Source of the DNA: an uncultured Paracoccaceae bacterium
GTDB lineage: Bacteria > Pseudomonadota > Alphaproteobacteria > Rhodobacterales > Rhodobacteraceae
Direction: 5' to 3'
Assembly (NCBI GenBank): GCA_947498985.1
Contig: CANMMF010000003.1
Span: 1 to 64,000 of the forward strand
DNA: 64,000 nt
Shown here: positions 27,244-36,586 of the stretch, piece after piece
Layout: every line of letters begins with the position of its first letter
Position numbering within the stretch: position 1 is the stretch's first letter
Made by a program: the position numbers and the translations under genes
Notes under the pieces: model-generated
Told to the model about the DNA's origin: nothing
Databases searched by the model: none
What the model saw: only the letters and a program-made list of their open reading frames with translations

Positions 27244-28091
27244 GCCGCGTCCTTTCCTTTGTGGCCAGCGGCGCGCCGGGCTTCGCAGTAATCCGTGTCG
27301 GAGCAGACGAACATGCGCCCGCCCTGATCATCCATGATGACCTCGTCGAGATAGCTGTCCGTCGCGTCGCACAGCCCGCAAAGATGATCCGCTTTGCTGG
27401 CCTCGAACGGGTGATCCTCGAAATCGAGGCTCACCACCTGCGTGTAGGGAGGTAACGCATAGATACGCTGTTCGCGGCCTGCGCCGAAAAGCTGGATCGC
27501 GGCCATGTCGCTCAGTTTGGGGTTGTCGAACTTTGGAATCGGCGAGGGGTCCATCACATAGCGCCCTTCGACCTTCACCGGATAAGCATAGGAGGTCGCA
27601 ATGTGGCCGTGACGGCTGATGTCCTCGTAAAGCTTCACATGCATCAGCCCGTATTCTTCCAAGCTGTGCATCTTGCGGGTTTCGCTCTCGCGCGGTTCCA
27701 GAAAGCGCAACGGTTCCGGGATGGGCACCTGGTAGACGAGGATCTGATCCTCGGTCAGCGGTTCTTCGGGGATGCGGTGGCGGGTCTGGATGACGCTCGC
27801 CTCCGTCGTCGCGGTGGTGGTTTCAACACCTGCGGTGCGTTCAAAGAACGAGCGGATCGAGACTGCATTGGTCGTGTCATCCGCGCCCTGGTCGATCACC
27901 TTGAACGTATCATCCGGGGTCAACACCGCAGCAGAGACTTGAACGCCTCCGGTCCCCCATCCATAGGGCATCGGCATCTCGCGGCTGGCGAAGGGCACCT
28001 GATAGCCGGGGATGGCCAGCCCTTTCAGGATGGCACGGCGGATCATCCGCTTGGTCTGTTCGTCCAGATAGGCAAAGTTGTAATCGGTCAT
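27240..28091 (-). CDS. phnJ: PhnJ, C-P bond lyase (canonical, locus 1)
   Basis: 283 residues. The radical SAM enzyme that cleaves the C-P bond of ribose 1-phosphonate 5-phosphate. It keeps the four cysteines of the family: C238 and C241 in HLCGLC, C263 and C269 in FVCSDTDYC. By analogy with E. coli these include the iron-sulfur ligands and the catalytic thiyl cysteine. Gly29 in IPGYQ corresponds to the proposed glycyl radical position, and GWGTGGVQ is conserved. ATGA overlaps with phnI and phnK. It is the reference for the unusual PhnJ at 45950. Confidence 0.97.
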   Translation of the reverse strand: MTDYNFAYLDEQTKRMIRRAILKGLAIPGYQVPFASREMPMPYGWGTGGVQVSAAVLTPDDTFKVIDQGADDTTNAVSIRSFFERTAGVETTTATTEASVIQTRHRIPEEPLTEDQILVYQVPIPEPLRFLEPRESETRKMHSLEEYGLMHVKLYEDISRHGHIATSYAYPVKVEGRYVMDPSPIPKFDNPKLSDMAAIQLFGAGREQRIYALPPYTQVVSLDFEDHPFEASKADHLCGLCDATDSYLDEVIMDDQGGRMFVCSDTDYCEARRAAGHKGKDAA

Positions 28092-29176
28092 TCCGCAGCC
28101 TCCTGCACCTGATCGGCCCCCGCTTCGCGGCGCAGTTTTCGGACCAGTTCCAGTTCAGATTGGAAATCGACATAGTGGGGCAGTTTGATGTGCTCCAGAA
28201 AGCCCGTCGCCTGGATGTTGTCGGCGTGATAGAGGACAAATTCCGTGTCTTGCGCGGGTGCGCCAACATTGTCTTCGCCCAACTCTTCCCAGCGGAGCGC
28301 GCGGTCAACGAGTGCCATGGAAATCGCTTTGCGTTCGGATTGGCCGAAGACCAGCCCATAGCCTCGGGTGAACTGGGGCGGCTCGGTCTTTGAGCCCGTG
28401 AACTGGTTGACGGTTTCACATTCGGTCAGAGTGACTTCGCCAATCTCGATCGCGAAGCCAAGCTCGGGGATGTCCATTTCAACGGCAACGGCCCCGATGC
28501 GCAATTCGCCGACAAAGGCATGGTTGCGCGCATAGCCGCGCTGCGTGGAATAGGCGAGCCCAAGGGTGAAGCCTTCATCGGCGCGGGTCAGCGCTTGCAG
28601 ACGCAGCGCGCGGTCTGCTGGCATTTCAAGCGGCTCGCGCGTCAGGTCGGGCGGCGGCGTGTCGTCCAAAGGCGCTTCTTCGATCAGGCCTTCTTGGTTC
28701 AGAAACTCTGTCACATGGGGCACATCGCGTGGAACACTCTCACGAGTGGGCGCAGCGGGCACCTCGCCATCGGCGGCCAGTTTGAAATCCAGCAGCCGGT
28801 GCGTGTAATCGAAGGTCGGCCCCAGAACCTGCCCGCCGGGAAGATCCTTGAACGTCGCCGAGATTCGCCGGTCGCAGGCCATCGCACCGGTGTCTACAGG
28901 ATCCGATGCGCCGAAACGCGGCAGCGTGGTGCGGTAGGCCCGGATCAGGAAGATCGCCTCGATCAGATCGCCGCGGGATTGCTTGATCGCCAACGCGGCA
29001 AGGTCAGGATCATAGAGTGAGCCTTCGGCCATCACGCGATCCACGGCCAGCTTCAACTGTTCACGGATCTGCGGGATGTTGAGCTCGGCGACATCAGTAT
29101 CGCCACGACGTTCCTCCGCAAGCCAGGCATGCGCGCTTTCAATCGCCCGCTCGCCACCTTTTACAGCCACATACAT
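28088..29176 (-). CDS. phnI: PhnI, C-P lyase core subunit (locus 1)
   Basis: 362 residues. Nucleosidase-type catalytic subunit of the PhnGHIJ core. Starts MYVAVKGGERAIESAHAWL. The histidine pair near the C-terminus, EHIKLPHYVDFQ, corresponds to the metal site at the PhnI-PhnJ interface in E. coli. Overlaps phnJ by 4 bases and phnH by 1. Standard length and complete. Confidence 0.96.
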   Translation of the reverse strand: MYVAVKGGERAIESAHAWLAEERRGDTDVAELNIPQIREQLKLAVDRVMAEGSLYDPDLAALAIKQSRGDLIEAIFLIRAYRTTLPRFGASDPVDTGAMACDRRISATFKDLPGGQVLGPTFDYTHRLLDFKLAADGEVPAAPTRESVPRDVPHVTEFLNQEGLIEEAPLDDTPPPDLTREPLEMPADRALRLQALTRADEGFTLGLAYSTQRGYARNHAFVGELRIGAVAVEMDIPELGFAIEIGEVTLTECETVNQFTGSKTEPPQFTRGYGLVFGQSERKAISMALVDRALRWEELGEDNVGAPAQDTEFVLYHADNIQATGFLEHIKLPHYVDFQSELELVRKLRREAGADQVQEAAE

Positions 29177-29781
29177 CAGAACGCTCCTTCATGCGCTACC
29201 GCTTCGCGACTTGAGCGCGAAACCTCCGTGCTGCGAGGCAGTGCTGCCAACCTGTCGCCACAGGCGAAGATGAAATCGAGCCCAAGCGGAAACAGTGCGC
29301 GGTTGCTTTGGAAGGCGCGGGTTTCCGGCAGAGACAACGTGGCCTCGGACTTGATCCCGGGTCCACGCAGTGTCGCGCCCGTCGCCTCGAGTTCAGCACA
29401 TTCCACGATCAGGGTTGTCGAGCGGTCGGGATATTCCGGTGTTCCGATGGGATAGCCGCTGAGGGGCATCAATGCGTCCCAACTGCCAACGGCAAACATG
29501 GAATGGGATGGACCGGTCAGCGGCGCGCCAGTATGAAAGGCCAGCCAGGCGCGGACATCATCCGTATCCGCATCACCCGCAAGGTAGATGGGCGTGTCGG
29601 TATCGCACAAAGTCAGCAGCACGCTGCCGGCAGCGTTGGACAACGGCGCGGGAGGCTGCGCCCCCGAGATGTCCTGAATCTGACCTGGACGGGCCATCGC
29701 CTCCATCACAGCGCGAAAGGCGTGGGCGGAATTGACGGGTGGCGTATCAAACCCGCCTGAGAGCTTTCGTGCCTGCATCAA
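29176..29781 (-). CDS. phnH: PhnH, C-P lyase core subunit (locus 1)
   Basis: 201 residues. Structural and possibly catalytic partner in the PhnGHIJ core. Landmarks are FDTPPVNSAHAFRAVMEAMARPG at the N-terminus, LTLCDTDTPIYL, GTPEYPDRSTTLIVE and LRGPGIKSEATL. The C-terminal tail SRSSREAVAHEGAF contains the product of a 20-bp repeat also found at the ends of phnL (locus 1) and phnI (locus 2). Coupled to phnG (ATGA) and phnI. Confidence 0.95.
   Translation of the reverse strand: MMQARKLSGGFDTPPVNSAHAFRAVMEAMARPGQIQDISGAQPPAPLSNAAGSVLLTLCDTDTPIYLAGDADTDDVRAWLAFHTGAPLTGPSHSMFAVGSWDALMPLSGYPIGTPEYPDRSTTLIVECAELEATGATLRGPGIKSEATLSLPETRAFQSNRALFPLGLDFIFACGDRLAALPRSTEVSRSSREAVAHEGAF
29196..29215 (-). 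repeat. 20-bp coding repeat, copy B (3' end of phnH)
   Basis: On the plus strand CTACCGCTTC-GCGACTTGAG, three mismatches to copy A at 25773 and two to copy C at 46890. Confidence 0.6.
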
Positions 29782-30248
29782 TCCTCTCCTCGGGCCATCG
29801 TAAAGAACTCCACCTTCGTGGCCGCAGCCTTTTGCGCGCGAGCCGTTTTGGCGGCGGTCTGTTCGGCCTCAAGTGGTTCCAGAACGGTGGTGCGGACGAT
29901 GTCGGCGGCAGCGCCTTGCATAAGTGCATCCACGAGGGCTGCGGCTTCCGCATCGGCCTTGCGCCGCCCTTGAATGTAGGCATGACCGACCACCCCGTCG
30001 GGCAGCGTCAGAGCGCAGCGCGTCACGGTCATCTCTCCGATGTTGAACGGCGCGCCCGTCCCACCGGCGCGGCCGCGCACCATCGTGCTGCCGATCTCAG
30101 GCGCGCGCAGCCATGTGAATTCGGGGCGGGCCATAGCGGCGTCCAGCAGGGTGGCGACGCGGCCTTCCGGGGCTTTGGCAAGCAGACCCATCCAGGCTTT
30201 TCGCCCCGCATTCTTATCGCCTGCGTTTTCGTCGAAAGTGTCTTTCAT
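29778..30248 (-). CDS. phnG: PhnG, C-P lyase core subunit (locus 1)
   Basis: 156 residues from ATG 30248; earlier in-frame codons have no support and would run into the control region. Landmarks are RKAWMGLLAKAPEGRVATL, VRGRAGGTGAPFNIGEMTVTR, VVGHAYIQGRRKADAEAAALVDALMQ and the C-terminal VEFFTMARGED, all close to the E. coli PhnG pattern. First gene of phnGHIJKLN, divergent from phnF with an 81-base control region. Confidence 0.95.
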   Translation of the reverse strand: MKDTFDENAGDKNAGRKAWMGLLAKAPEGRVATLLDAAMARPEFTWLRAPEIGSTMVRGRAGGTGAPFNIGEMTVTRCALTLPDGVVGHAYIQGRRKADAEAAALVDALMQGAAADIVRTTVLEPLEAEQTAAKTARAQKAAATKVEFFTMARGED

Positions 30249-30268
30249 CTCGACAACTTTTCCATATC

Positions 30269-30284
30269 CTATACAACTATACAC
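30269..30284. promoter_or_regulatory. Candidate PhnF operator in the phnG-phnF interval
   Basis: CTATACAACTATACAC: the heptamer CTATACA is repeated in tandem with 2-base spacing between phnG and phnF. GntR/HutC-family regulators such as PhnF bind short TATA-centred sites, and the placement between the divergent genes suits an autorepressor site. A weak inference. Confidence 0.4.
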
Positions 30285-30319
30285 ATCATAACAGAATCCC
30301 CCACTCACGACAGAAGAGA

Positions 30320-30341
30320 TTTGTGAAACTTGCGTGACAAT
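30320..30341 (-). promoter_or_regulatory. Weak PHO-box-like repeat upstream of phnG
   Basis: Read on the minus strand, ATTGTCACGCA followed by AGTTTCACAAA: two 11-base units resembling the PhoB site (TGTCAT-like half-sites 11 bases apart), about 75 bases upstream of phnG. The second half-site is degenerate. It overlaps the phnF start. Confidence 0.4.
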
Positions 30342-31049
30342 TCAGGCAAAACACCCATCTGGCAGGCCATAGCCGATGCGCTCCGGAGTGACCTGGCTGA
30401 GGGCAAATACGCGCCCGGAGACAAACTGCCGACAGAGGCGGGTTTGGCCGAACGCTTTGGCGTCAATCGGCACACGGTTCGCCACGGTATTTCGGCTTTG
30501 GTCGAGGAAGGTCTGATCCGCACCCGTCGTGGTTCCGGTGCTTTCGTCGCAGCCACGCCGACCGACTACCCAATCGGGCAACGTGTGCGGTTCCACGAAA
30601 ACCTGATCGCGGCGGGCAGACGGCCGGACAAGCGCGTTCTCCAAATCGAGGAGCGTTCCGCAACGACGGGCGAAGCCAAAGCGCTGCAGATTGCCGCGGG
30701 CGATCCGGTTTGCGCCTATCACGGTCTTTCGCTCGCCGACGGCCAGCCGATCGCCGTTTTTGAAAGTCTGTTTCCCCTCGGGCGTCTTACCGGCATCGAA
30801 GAGGCCCTGCACCAGACCAGCAGCGTGACCGAGGCGCTGCGACTGGTGAGCATCTCTGACTACACCCGCGCCTCCACTCGTCTGACCGCAATACGGGCCA
30901 CGGCCACACATGCGCTCCATCTTCTGGTTTCGGAGGGCGACCCGCTTCTGAAGTCATCTGGTGTTAATGTCGATGATGTCGGTGTGCCAGTTGAGTTCGG
31001 TCGCACATGGTTTGCGGGCGACAGGGTTACCCTGACACTGGAAGGCTAA
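30330..31049 (+). CDS. phnF: PhnF, GntR/HutC-family regulator (locus 1)
   Basis: 239 residues from TTG 30330, the only sensible in-frame start. N-terminal winged helix (PGDKLPTEAGLAERFGVNRHTVRHGISAL, residues 31-59) and a C-terminal UTRA ligand-binding domain (YHGLSLADGQPIAVFESLFPL, VEFGRTWFAGDRVTLTLE). PhnF proteins repress phn genes in response to a phosphonate- or phosphate-related ligand. Divergent from phnG, which it most likely controls together with itself. Locus 2 has its own PhnF at 48894. Confidence 0.92.
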   Translation: MRDNSGKTPIWQAIADALRSDLAEGKYAPGDKLPTEAGLAERFGVNRHTVRHGISALVEEGLIRTRRGSGAFVAATPTDYPIGQRVRFHENLIAAGRRPDKRVLQIEERSATTGEAKALQIAAGDPVCAYHGLSLADGQPIAVFESLFPLGRLTGIEEALHQTSSVTEALRLVSISDYTRASTRLTAIRATATHALHLLVSEGDPLLKSSGVNVDDVGVPVEFGRTWFAGDRVTLTLEG

Positions 31050-31170
31050 GGAATACAAAAGACGGCTATAGAAGCTATCTTTGCCAAATTGCTACGAAGC
31101 GACGAATGCGCACTGGTAAACCCGATCAGAACCACTGCGCCAATCTCATTAATTCCGTATTTCATGAAGT

Positions 31171-31548
31171 ATGGAAATATTGAGTCCCAACCGCCTGTCT
31201 ACACTTGGTCATCCTCACCGTTTGTCTGTCTTTCGATTGCTTATGCGTCGCTACCCGGACCGCGTTTCCGCGACTGAACTGGCGCAGGCTCAGAAGCTAA
31301 AGCCCAACACACTTTCGATCTATGTGAGCGCGCTCATGCAGGCGGGACCAGTCACGCAAGAGCGCGTGGGGACCTCGCTGCGCTATTCGATCCACATGAA
31401 AGCGGCCCGCGAGACGTTCGATTATCTGCTACGTGATTGTTGTCGTGGTCGCCCGGAAATCTGTTCACCCCTCACCTCCTTTAGCTTTGATGGAGACAGT
31501 CCCGTGACTGATCGCAAGTACAATGTCCTTTTCATCTGCACCGGCATG
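31171..31548 (+). pseudogene. ArsR-ArsC fusion protein, truncated
   Basis: Reads an ArsR-type winged helix (LGHPHRLSVFRLLMRR, KLKPNTLSIYVSALMQAG, RVGTSLRYSI), then CCRGRPEICSP, then the first residues of a low-molecular-weight phosphatase-type arsenate reductase (KYNVLFICTG). In relatives the text continues NSARS and onward; here it breaks right after FICTG and runs in frame into the middle of an ArsJ-like transporter. The arsenate reductase is gone. The winged helix might still be made as part of a fusion ending at the TAG at 31666. Confidence 0.7.
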
Positions 31549-32640
31549 GTGACCAACGTTGGTGCGGGGTGGATCGCGGCCCGCTTCGGGTTGACGTCGA
31601 CGCTTTATGCCGGTCTCGGCATTCAGGTTCTGGCTCTGTTGGCTTTAGCCCAACTCGACCCGACATAGGCCATCAGCGTTTCGGTGGTGTATGTGATGGT
31701 CGTGCAAGGTGCGAGCGGCATAGCCAAAGACCTTGCGAAGATGTCGTCCAAATCTGCCGTGAAGCTGTTAGCCCCGTCAGAAGATGGCGGGCTGTTCCGG
31801 TGGGTGGCTCTTCTCACGGGTTCAAAGAATGCGGTGAAGGGCTTTGGCTTCCTGTTGGGGGCCGCGCTGTTGGCGACGCTCGGTTTTGTCTGGGCTGTCC
31901 TCGGGATGGCAGCAATCCTCGCTGTCATTCTGATCGCCGTGTTGATCGCAATGCCGCCAGGTCTGCCGAAGGGTCGAAAAGGGGCAAAGTTCTCTGAAGT
32001 CTTTTTCAAGTCATCGAACGTGAACTGGCTTTCGGCGGCGCGTGTGTTTCTGTTCGGGGCGCGAGACGTCTGGTTCGTGGTTGGCATCCCCATCTACTTC
32101 TATGCGGTGCTGTCCGACGGAACCGTGGCGGGAAACCGAACTGCATTCTTCATGATCGGGACGTTCATGGCGGTTTGGGTGATCCTTTACGGCTTTGTGC
32201 AGGTCTTGGCCCCACGAATTCTGCGCACCTCATCACGGCCACAGGGCGAATTGGTCCATACCGCAAAGGGTTGGGCTTGGACCCTTGCAGTAATCCCGGC
32301 CACTATGACTGCAGCGGCCTTGGCATCAGATGGCCCTCAGAGCTGGCTCACCGTCTCTCTGATCGCGGGCTTGCTGATCTTTGGCGCAGTCTTCGCGATT
32401 AACTCAGCGCTCCATTCCTACCTGATCCTTGCATTCACCAAAGCAGAGCGGGTCACCATGGATTTTGGGTTCTACTACATGGCAAACGCTGGAGGGCGAC
32501 TGCTTGGAGCAATTCTGTCCGGCGTCACTTATCAACTGGGAGGCCTGCCGCTGATGCTGGGGACGGCGACCATCATGGTGGCTGGTGCCGCTATGATCGC
32601 CAGTTGTCTGCGGGACAACTCGCGAGACAAGGCCGTCTAA
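31549..32640 (+). pseudogene. arsJ: ArsJ-type organoarsenical exporter (MFS), 5'-truncated with internal stop
   Basis: MFS membrane protein. VTNVGAGWIAARFGLTSTLYAGLG starts mid-protein. A TAG at 31666-31668 interrupts the frame, which then continues without a shift through GASGIAKDLAKMSSKSAVKL, RWVALLTGSKNAVKG, ARVFLFGARDVWFVVG to 32640. The motif SGIAKDLxKMSxKSA is characteristic of ArsJ, which exports 1-arseno-3-phosphoglycerate. The partner GAPDH gene is absent. With no native N-terminus and an amber codon, a working exporter is unlikely; a start at about 31684-31696 would give a truncated one. Confidence 0.7.
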
Positions 32641-32709
32641 GTTGCTTGGCAAGATGAAAACAGCCCTTTGCGCCGATGCAGTTTAGAGTCGCTTCGTTCC
32701 GCGCAACCC

Positions 32710-33336
32710 TCATTCTCCAGCCACCTCGTATTTCTCCAGAAACGCTGTCGCTTCCAGGCTTCGAAAATCGTCAAGCGCATGTCGCAGCTGCTCATGCGGC
32801 CAGTCCCACCAGGCCAGAGCGATCAGGCGCTCGGCGACGTCACGTGGTTGACGCAGGCGCATCACCTTGGCCGGGGTGCCCGCGACTATGGTATAGGGGT
32901 CGACGTCTCGGGTCACGACGGCGCCTGCGGCAATGACCGCACCATCGCCCAGTGTCACCTCCGGTTTGATAATCGCGCCTGCGCCGATCCAGGTATCATG
33001 GCCGATATGGGCGGTGCGCGACCCGCGGTGCGCGAAGAAGTCCTCATCCCCTCCCGCATCGTCCCAATAATCATCAGAGCGATAAAGGAAATGATGACAG
33101 GCCGCCGTATGTAGCGGGTGGTCCGTGGCTCCGATCCGCACAAAAGCCGCGATGTTTGCGAACTTGCCAATCTGCGCATTTGCGACGTCGGCATAGCGGT
33201 CGCAATAGGAGTAGTCACCGAAACAAGAGTTGTTGACCCGGCTGCCTTTGCCAATCTCGACATAAGCGCCAAAGCGACTATCGGTGATTTCGCAGTCCGG
33301 GTGAATGAAAGGGTCTTTTGCAGTCAGTCGCGCCAT
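32710..33336 (-). CDS. Hexapeptide-repeat acetyltransferase of the phn transport operon (locus 1)
   Basis: 208 residues from ATG 33336, which overlaps the phnE stop by 4 bases. A left-handed beta-helix acyltransferase: hexapeptide-like repeats from [19 protein letters not shown] through [35 protein letters not shown], then the [10 protein letters not shown] end. A conserved insertion with [19 protein letters not shown] marks the phosphonate-associated subfamily. It may acetylate aminoalkylphosphonates, as PhnO does with a different fold, but this is inference. A paralogue ends the transport genes of locus 2. Confidence 0.88.
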   Translation of the reverse strand: MARLTAKDPFIHPDCEITDSRFGAYVEIGKGSRVNNSCFGDYSYCDRYADVANAQIGKFANIAAFVRIGATDHPLHTAACHHFLYRSDDYWDDAGGDEDFFAHRGSRTAHIGHDTWIGAGAIIKPEVTLGDGAVIAAGAVVTRDVDPYTIVAGTPAKVMRLRQPRDVAERLIALAWWDWPHEQLRHALDDFRSLEATAFLEKYEVAGE

Positions 33337-34649
33337 CAGTCTTTTCGCCCAATCAGCTTGCCGCGCAGCCAGCCCGAGAACCAATCCATGAACATCACCA
33401 TGACGACGATCAGCACGATATAATACGCGACCTCTTCCCAGTCCTTCTGGGTCTGGATCGCTTGGGTCAGCATAAGGCCGATACCGCCACCGGTGATCGC
33501 CCCGATGATGGTGGCCGAACGCGTGTTGGATTCCAGAAAGTACAGGATCTGCGCCAATAGCACCGGCACCACCTGCGGGATCACGCCGAAGCGGTAACGT
33601 TGGAGAGGCTTGGCACCCGTGGACTCCACGCCTTCGATTTGCTTCTGGTCGACGTTTTCCAGCGCTTCGGAAAAAATCTTGCCGAAGGTGCCGGTGTCGG
33701 TGATCAGGATCGCGAGCGCGCCGGTCATGGGCCCGGGTCCAAAGGCACGCGCCAGCACCACGGTCCAGATCAGAGCATCCACGCCACGCACAAAGTCAAA
33801 GACCCGGCGCGTTGCCGCGCGCAACAGCATGAAGGGTGAAAAGCGTTTGGCCGCCATGAAGGCAAGCGGCAACGCGATGATCGCCGCGCCCATGGTGCCA
33901 AGGAAGGCCATCAGGATCGTCTCGCCAATTGCCCAGGCGACGTCCTTGTGCCGCCACATGGCGTTGTTCCACCAGTCGGAAATCGCACCGGCGATATTGG
34001 AGCGCGTCGGGTCGATCTGCTCGCCGAACAGGATCGTGCCAAGGCTTTGCCCATTATAAGGGCTGTCGAGGGTGAACCAGAAGAGCTCCCACCCGGGGAA
34101 GTAATTGAAGACTTCAGTCCGTGCACCGGTCAGGGTGATGCGGCCTTCGGGCGTGGTGATGCCGATGCGCCGGTTCGAGGCGGAAATCCAATCGGGCAGG
34201 TCAGCGGGCAAGTTGCTGGTCAGGCTGCGCCCTTCGGCCTGCACCTCGATCATAGGGAACCCGGGGATTTCGATCTCGGTCCGGTTATCTGATAGATAGC
34301 GAACGATGTGATCACCGCCCAGATCAATGGTAAGCACCTCATCGCCGCTCACCCAATCGGGGCGCTGGCCCTCGGGGTAACGTCCTTTGCGCTCTCCCTC
34401 GACCGCGTAGGTGATCTCACCAGACCGGTTGTCACGCGTGACATGCACCTTGTGCGACCAACTGTCAGAAGCCAGCGTGACCGCATTATCAAGATTGGCA
34501 CGCCCTGCGAGACCTGCAATATCGAAGGCGAAAAAGATGTAGACGAGGTACGCAAAGATCACCGCGGGGATGCCAAAGCCGATCAGGCGCTTGCGCTGAA
34601 ACAGTTTGTTGGCGTTGTGTTTGGTCAGGCTCAGATCGGTTGCGGTCAT
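33336..34649 (-). CDS. phnE: PhnE, phosphonate ABC transporter permease 2 (locus 1)
   Basis: 437 residues, longer than usual because of a large periplasmic insert (about residues 55-215) between the first membrane segment and the permease core. The core shows the binding-protein-dependent permease motif ([18 protein letters not shown]) and five or so membrane segments. It forms the inner-membrane channel with the other PhnE; energy comes from PhnC and substrate from PhnD. Overlaps both neighbours by 4 bases. Confidence 0.92.
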   Translation of the reverse strand: MTATDLSLTKHNANKLFQRKRLIGFGIPAVIFAYLVYIFFAFDIAGLAGRANLDNAVTLASDSWSHKVHVTRDNRSGEITYAVEGERKGRYPEGQRPDWVSGDEVLTIDLGGDHIVRYLSDNRTEIEIPGFPMIEVQAEGRSLTSNLPADLPDWISASNRRIGITTPEGRITLTGARTEVFNYFPGWELFWFTLDSPYNGQSLGTILFGEQIDPTRSNIAGAISDWWNNAMWRHKDVAWAIGETILMAFLGTMGAAIIALPLAFMAAKRFSPFMLLRAATRRVFDFVRGVDALIWTVVLARAFGPGPMTGALAILITDTGTFGKIFSEALENVDQKQIEGVESTGAKPLQRYRFGVIPQVVPVLLAQILYFLESNTRSATIIGAITGGGIGLMLTQAIQTQKDWEEVAYYIVLIVVMVMFMDWFSGWLRGKLIGRKD

Positions 34650-35521
34650 TGGCCTTGCCCCTCTGTCAAACGGTTGCGGTAGCGGCTGGACACCTGATCG
34701 AAGAAAACGATTGTGCCGAAGAGGAGGATGAAGATGGCTGCGGCGTCATCGAACCGGCCCGCGCCCCATCCCATGGCATTGCGCAACTCGTATCCGATGC
34801 CGCCCGCGCCGACAAAGCCCAGGATAGCTGACGCGCGGATGTTGATCTCGAAGCGCAGAAGGGAATAGCTGAGATAGTTCGGTGCGACCTGCGGCAGCAC
34901 CCCCAAGAGCATGCGCTGTGACCATGTCGCGCCTGTCGAGGCGAGGCCCTCGACCGGTTTCAGATCGGCATTCTCCGCCACTTCCGAAAACATCTTGCCA
35001 AGAGCACCTGCGGTGTGGATCGCAATGGCGATAATGGCCGGCACAGGCCCGCCACCCAACACGAAGATCAGCACAAGCGCGATGACGATCTCTGGAACCG
35101 CGCGCATGATGTCCGAGATGCGCCGGAACAGAGGGATCAGGCGCGGCCATTTCGCCAGACCACGGGTGCCGAGCAAGGATAAGAACAACCCGCCAATGGC
35201 GCCGATCAAGGTCGACACTGCGGCAATGTTGATGGTTTCAACAAGAGCCGGGAAGTACTTGGCAATCAGGCCCGGCAGATCGGCTCGCTTTTCCCAAGCC
35301 TCCGACAAGACCTCGGCGGGATAGTCGCCGATCTGGTGCAGACCGTCCCAGAACCCCCCAGCATTTCGGCTGTCCGCCACATTGAACCCGGCGGCCATCA
35401 ACACGACAAAAATCAAGAGCGTCAGACCGCCGTAGAGTCTGCGCCGTTGCACCTGCGCCATGTAGCTTGACTGTATGCCGTCAACAGCGCGTGGTTCGCC
35501 GCCTAGAGAAATGTCAGCCAT
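34646..35521 (-). CDS. phnE: PhnE, phosphonate ABC transporter permease 1 (locus 1)
   Basis: 291 residues, about six membrane segments. The EAA-type loop is LASTGATWSQRMLLGVLPQVAP, which contacts PhnC, and the C-terminus has GFVGAGGIGYELRNAM. Separated from phnD by a hairpin with a T run, which would lower its transcription relative to phnD. Coupled to the second permease gene by ATGA. Confidence 0.94.
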   Translation of the reverse strand: MADISLGGEPRAVDGIQSSYMAQVQRRRLYGGLTLLIFVVLMAAGFNVADSRNAGGFWDGLHQIGDYPAEVLSEAWEKRADLPGLIAKYFPALVETINIAAVSTLIGAIGGLFLSLLGTRGLAKWPRLIPLFRRISDIMRAVPEIVIALVLIFVLGGGPVPAIIAIAIHTAGALGKMFSEVAENADLKPVEGLASTGATWSQRMLLGVLPQVAPNYLSYSLLRFEINIRASAILGFVGAGGIGYELRNAMGWGAGRFDDAAAIFILLFGTIVFFDQVSSRYRNRLTEGQGQ

Positions 35522-35536
35522 TCTGCCCCCGGATAC

Positions 35537-35567
35537 AAAAATACCGACAGGCCCGAAGGCCTGCCGG
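35537..35567 (-). terminator. Attenuator-like terminator between phnD and phnE (locus 1)
   Basis: On the minus strand CCGGCAGGC - CTTCGGG - CCTGTCGG forms a stable stem, followed by TATTTTTG. It lies inside the transport operon, just after phnD, so it should give more binding protein than permease. A similar hairpin occupies the same place in locus 2 (41417-41443). Confidence 0.75.
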
Positions 35568-35585
35568 ATACGTCATGAAAATGAC

Positions 35586-36494
35586 TTAGCCGCCGATCTT
35601 GGCTTTGCGAGCCTCGACGATGGAAGTGTAGGCTTCGTGCGTAATGGGGTCGAAACCCTGGATTTCACCGCCGCCGACGCCGTAGGCGCATTCAGGGTCT
35701 GTTTCGCCCAGCGTATCGATGATCTCAGTGACGGAGGCGCGCACGTCTTCCGGCAGGGCGTTGCGCAGGACAATCGGCTCGCCCGGGATCAGCTTGGAAC
35801 GCCAGATTTCAACCAGATCGTTCATGTCGACCAAGCCTGCATCAACCGCTTTGCGCAGCGCGCCGAAGTTGTAGCCGTCTTCCCAATTGCCCTGACCATC
35901 GGCCCAGGTGACGCCTGCGTCGATGTCACCATTTTTGACGGCGAGAATGGTCTGTTCGTGACCGCCGGTGAAACGGACTTCACCAAAATAGTCGCCGCTC
36001 TCCATACTGGCGCCGGTGATCTGGGGAATTTCGATCGACGGAATCAGGTAGCCCGAGGTGGAGTTGGGATCGCCGAAGCCAAAGACTTTGCCCTGCACGT
36101 CCCCGAGGTCGGTCAGGCCACTGTCGATGCGGGCGAAGCCGATGGAATGATAGCCGATGGACCCATCGAGATTCACTTTTACCATGATCGGAGAAACGGC
36201 CTCAGGGTCTGCAATATGCAGCGCAGCGTAGGAGGACGGACCCAGCAGAGCGAGGTCGATCGTGCCGCCAAGAATGCCCTGAATGACACCGTTGTAGTCG
36301 GCAGGAGCGAACATCTTGACAGGGACGCCAATTTCTTCCGAAACTTTGTCGGCAAGGCACTGGTTGTTTGTCAGACGGTCCTGCGCATTCTCGCCACCCA
36401 GAATGCCGATGCGGAATTCGTTGATACCTTCAGCGAAGGCAGCGCCGCTCAGGGTAGTTGTGGCGGCAAGCGCCAATACGAGGGTCTTTTTCAT
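35586..36494 (-). CDS. phnD: PhnD, periplasmic phosphonate-binding protein (locus 1)
   Basis: 302 residues from ATG 36494, with GGAGAC upstream. Signal peptide KKTLVLALAATTTLSGAAFA. Mature protein with FRIGILGGENAQDR, VKMFAPADYNGVIQG, LLGPSSYAALH and GFGDPNSTSGYLIPS, all typical of PhnD; the STSGY loop binds the phosphonate group in characterised members. Delivers substrate to the PhnE permeases. Followed by an attenuator. Confidence 0.95.
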   Translation of the reverse strand: MKKTLVLALAATTTLSGAAFAEGINEFRIGILGGENAQDRLTNNQCLADKVSEEIGVPVKMFAPADYNGVIQGILGGTIDLALLGPSSYAALHIADPEAVSPIMVKVNLDGSIGYHSIGFARIDSGLTDLGDVQGKVFGFGDPNSTSGYLIPSIEIPQITGASMESGDYFGEVRFTGGHEQTILAVKNGDIDAGVTWADGQGNWEDGYNFGALRKAVDAGLVDMNDLVEIWRSKLIPGEPIVLRNALPEDVRASVTEIIDTLGETDPECAYGVGGGEIQGFDPITHEAYTSIVEARKAKIGG

Positions 36495-36586
36495 CTTTGT
36501 CTCCAAGTTTGATGCCCTAAGCCTTTCGGCTGCTTGAGGGCGGGGTTGATGAAGGTGGCCCGCGAAAGGCGCGGGTGGCAGCTGGC

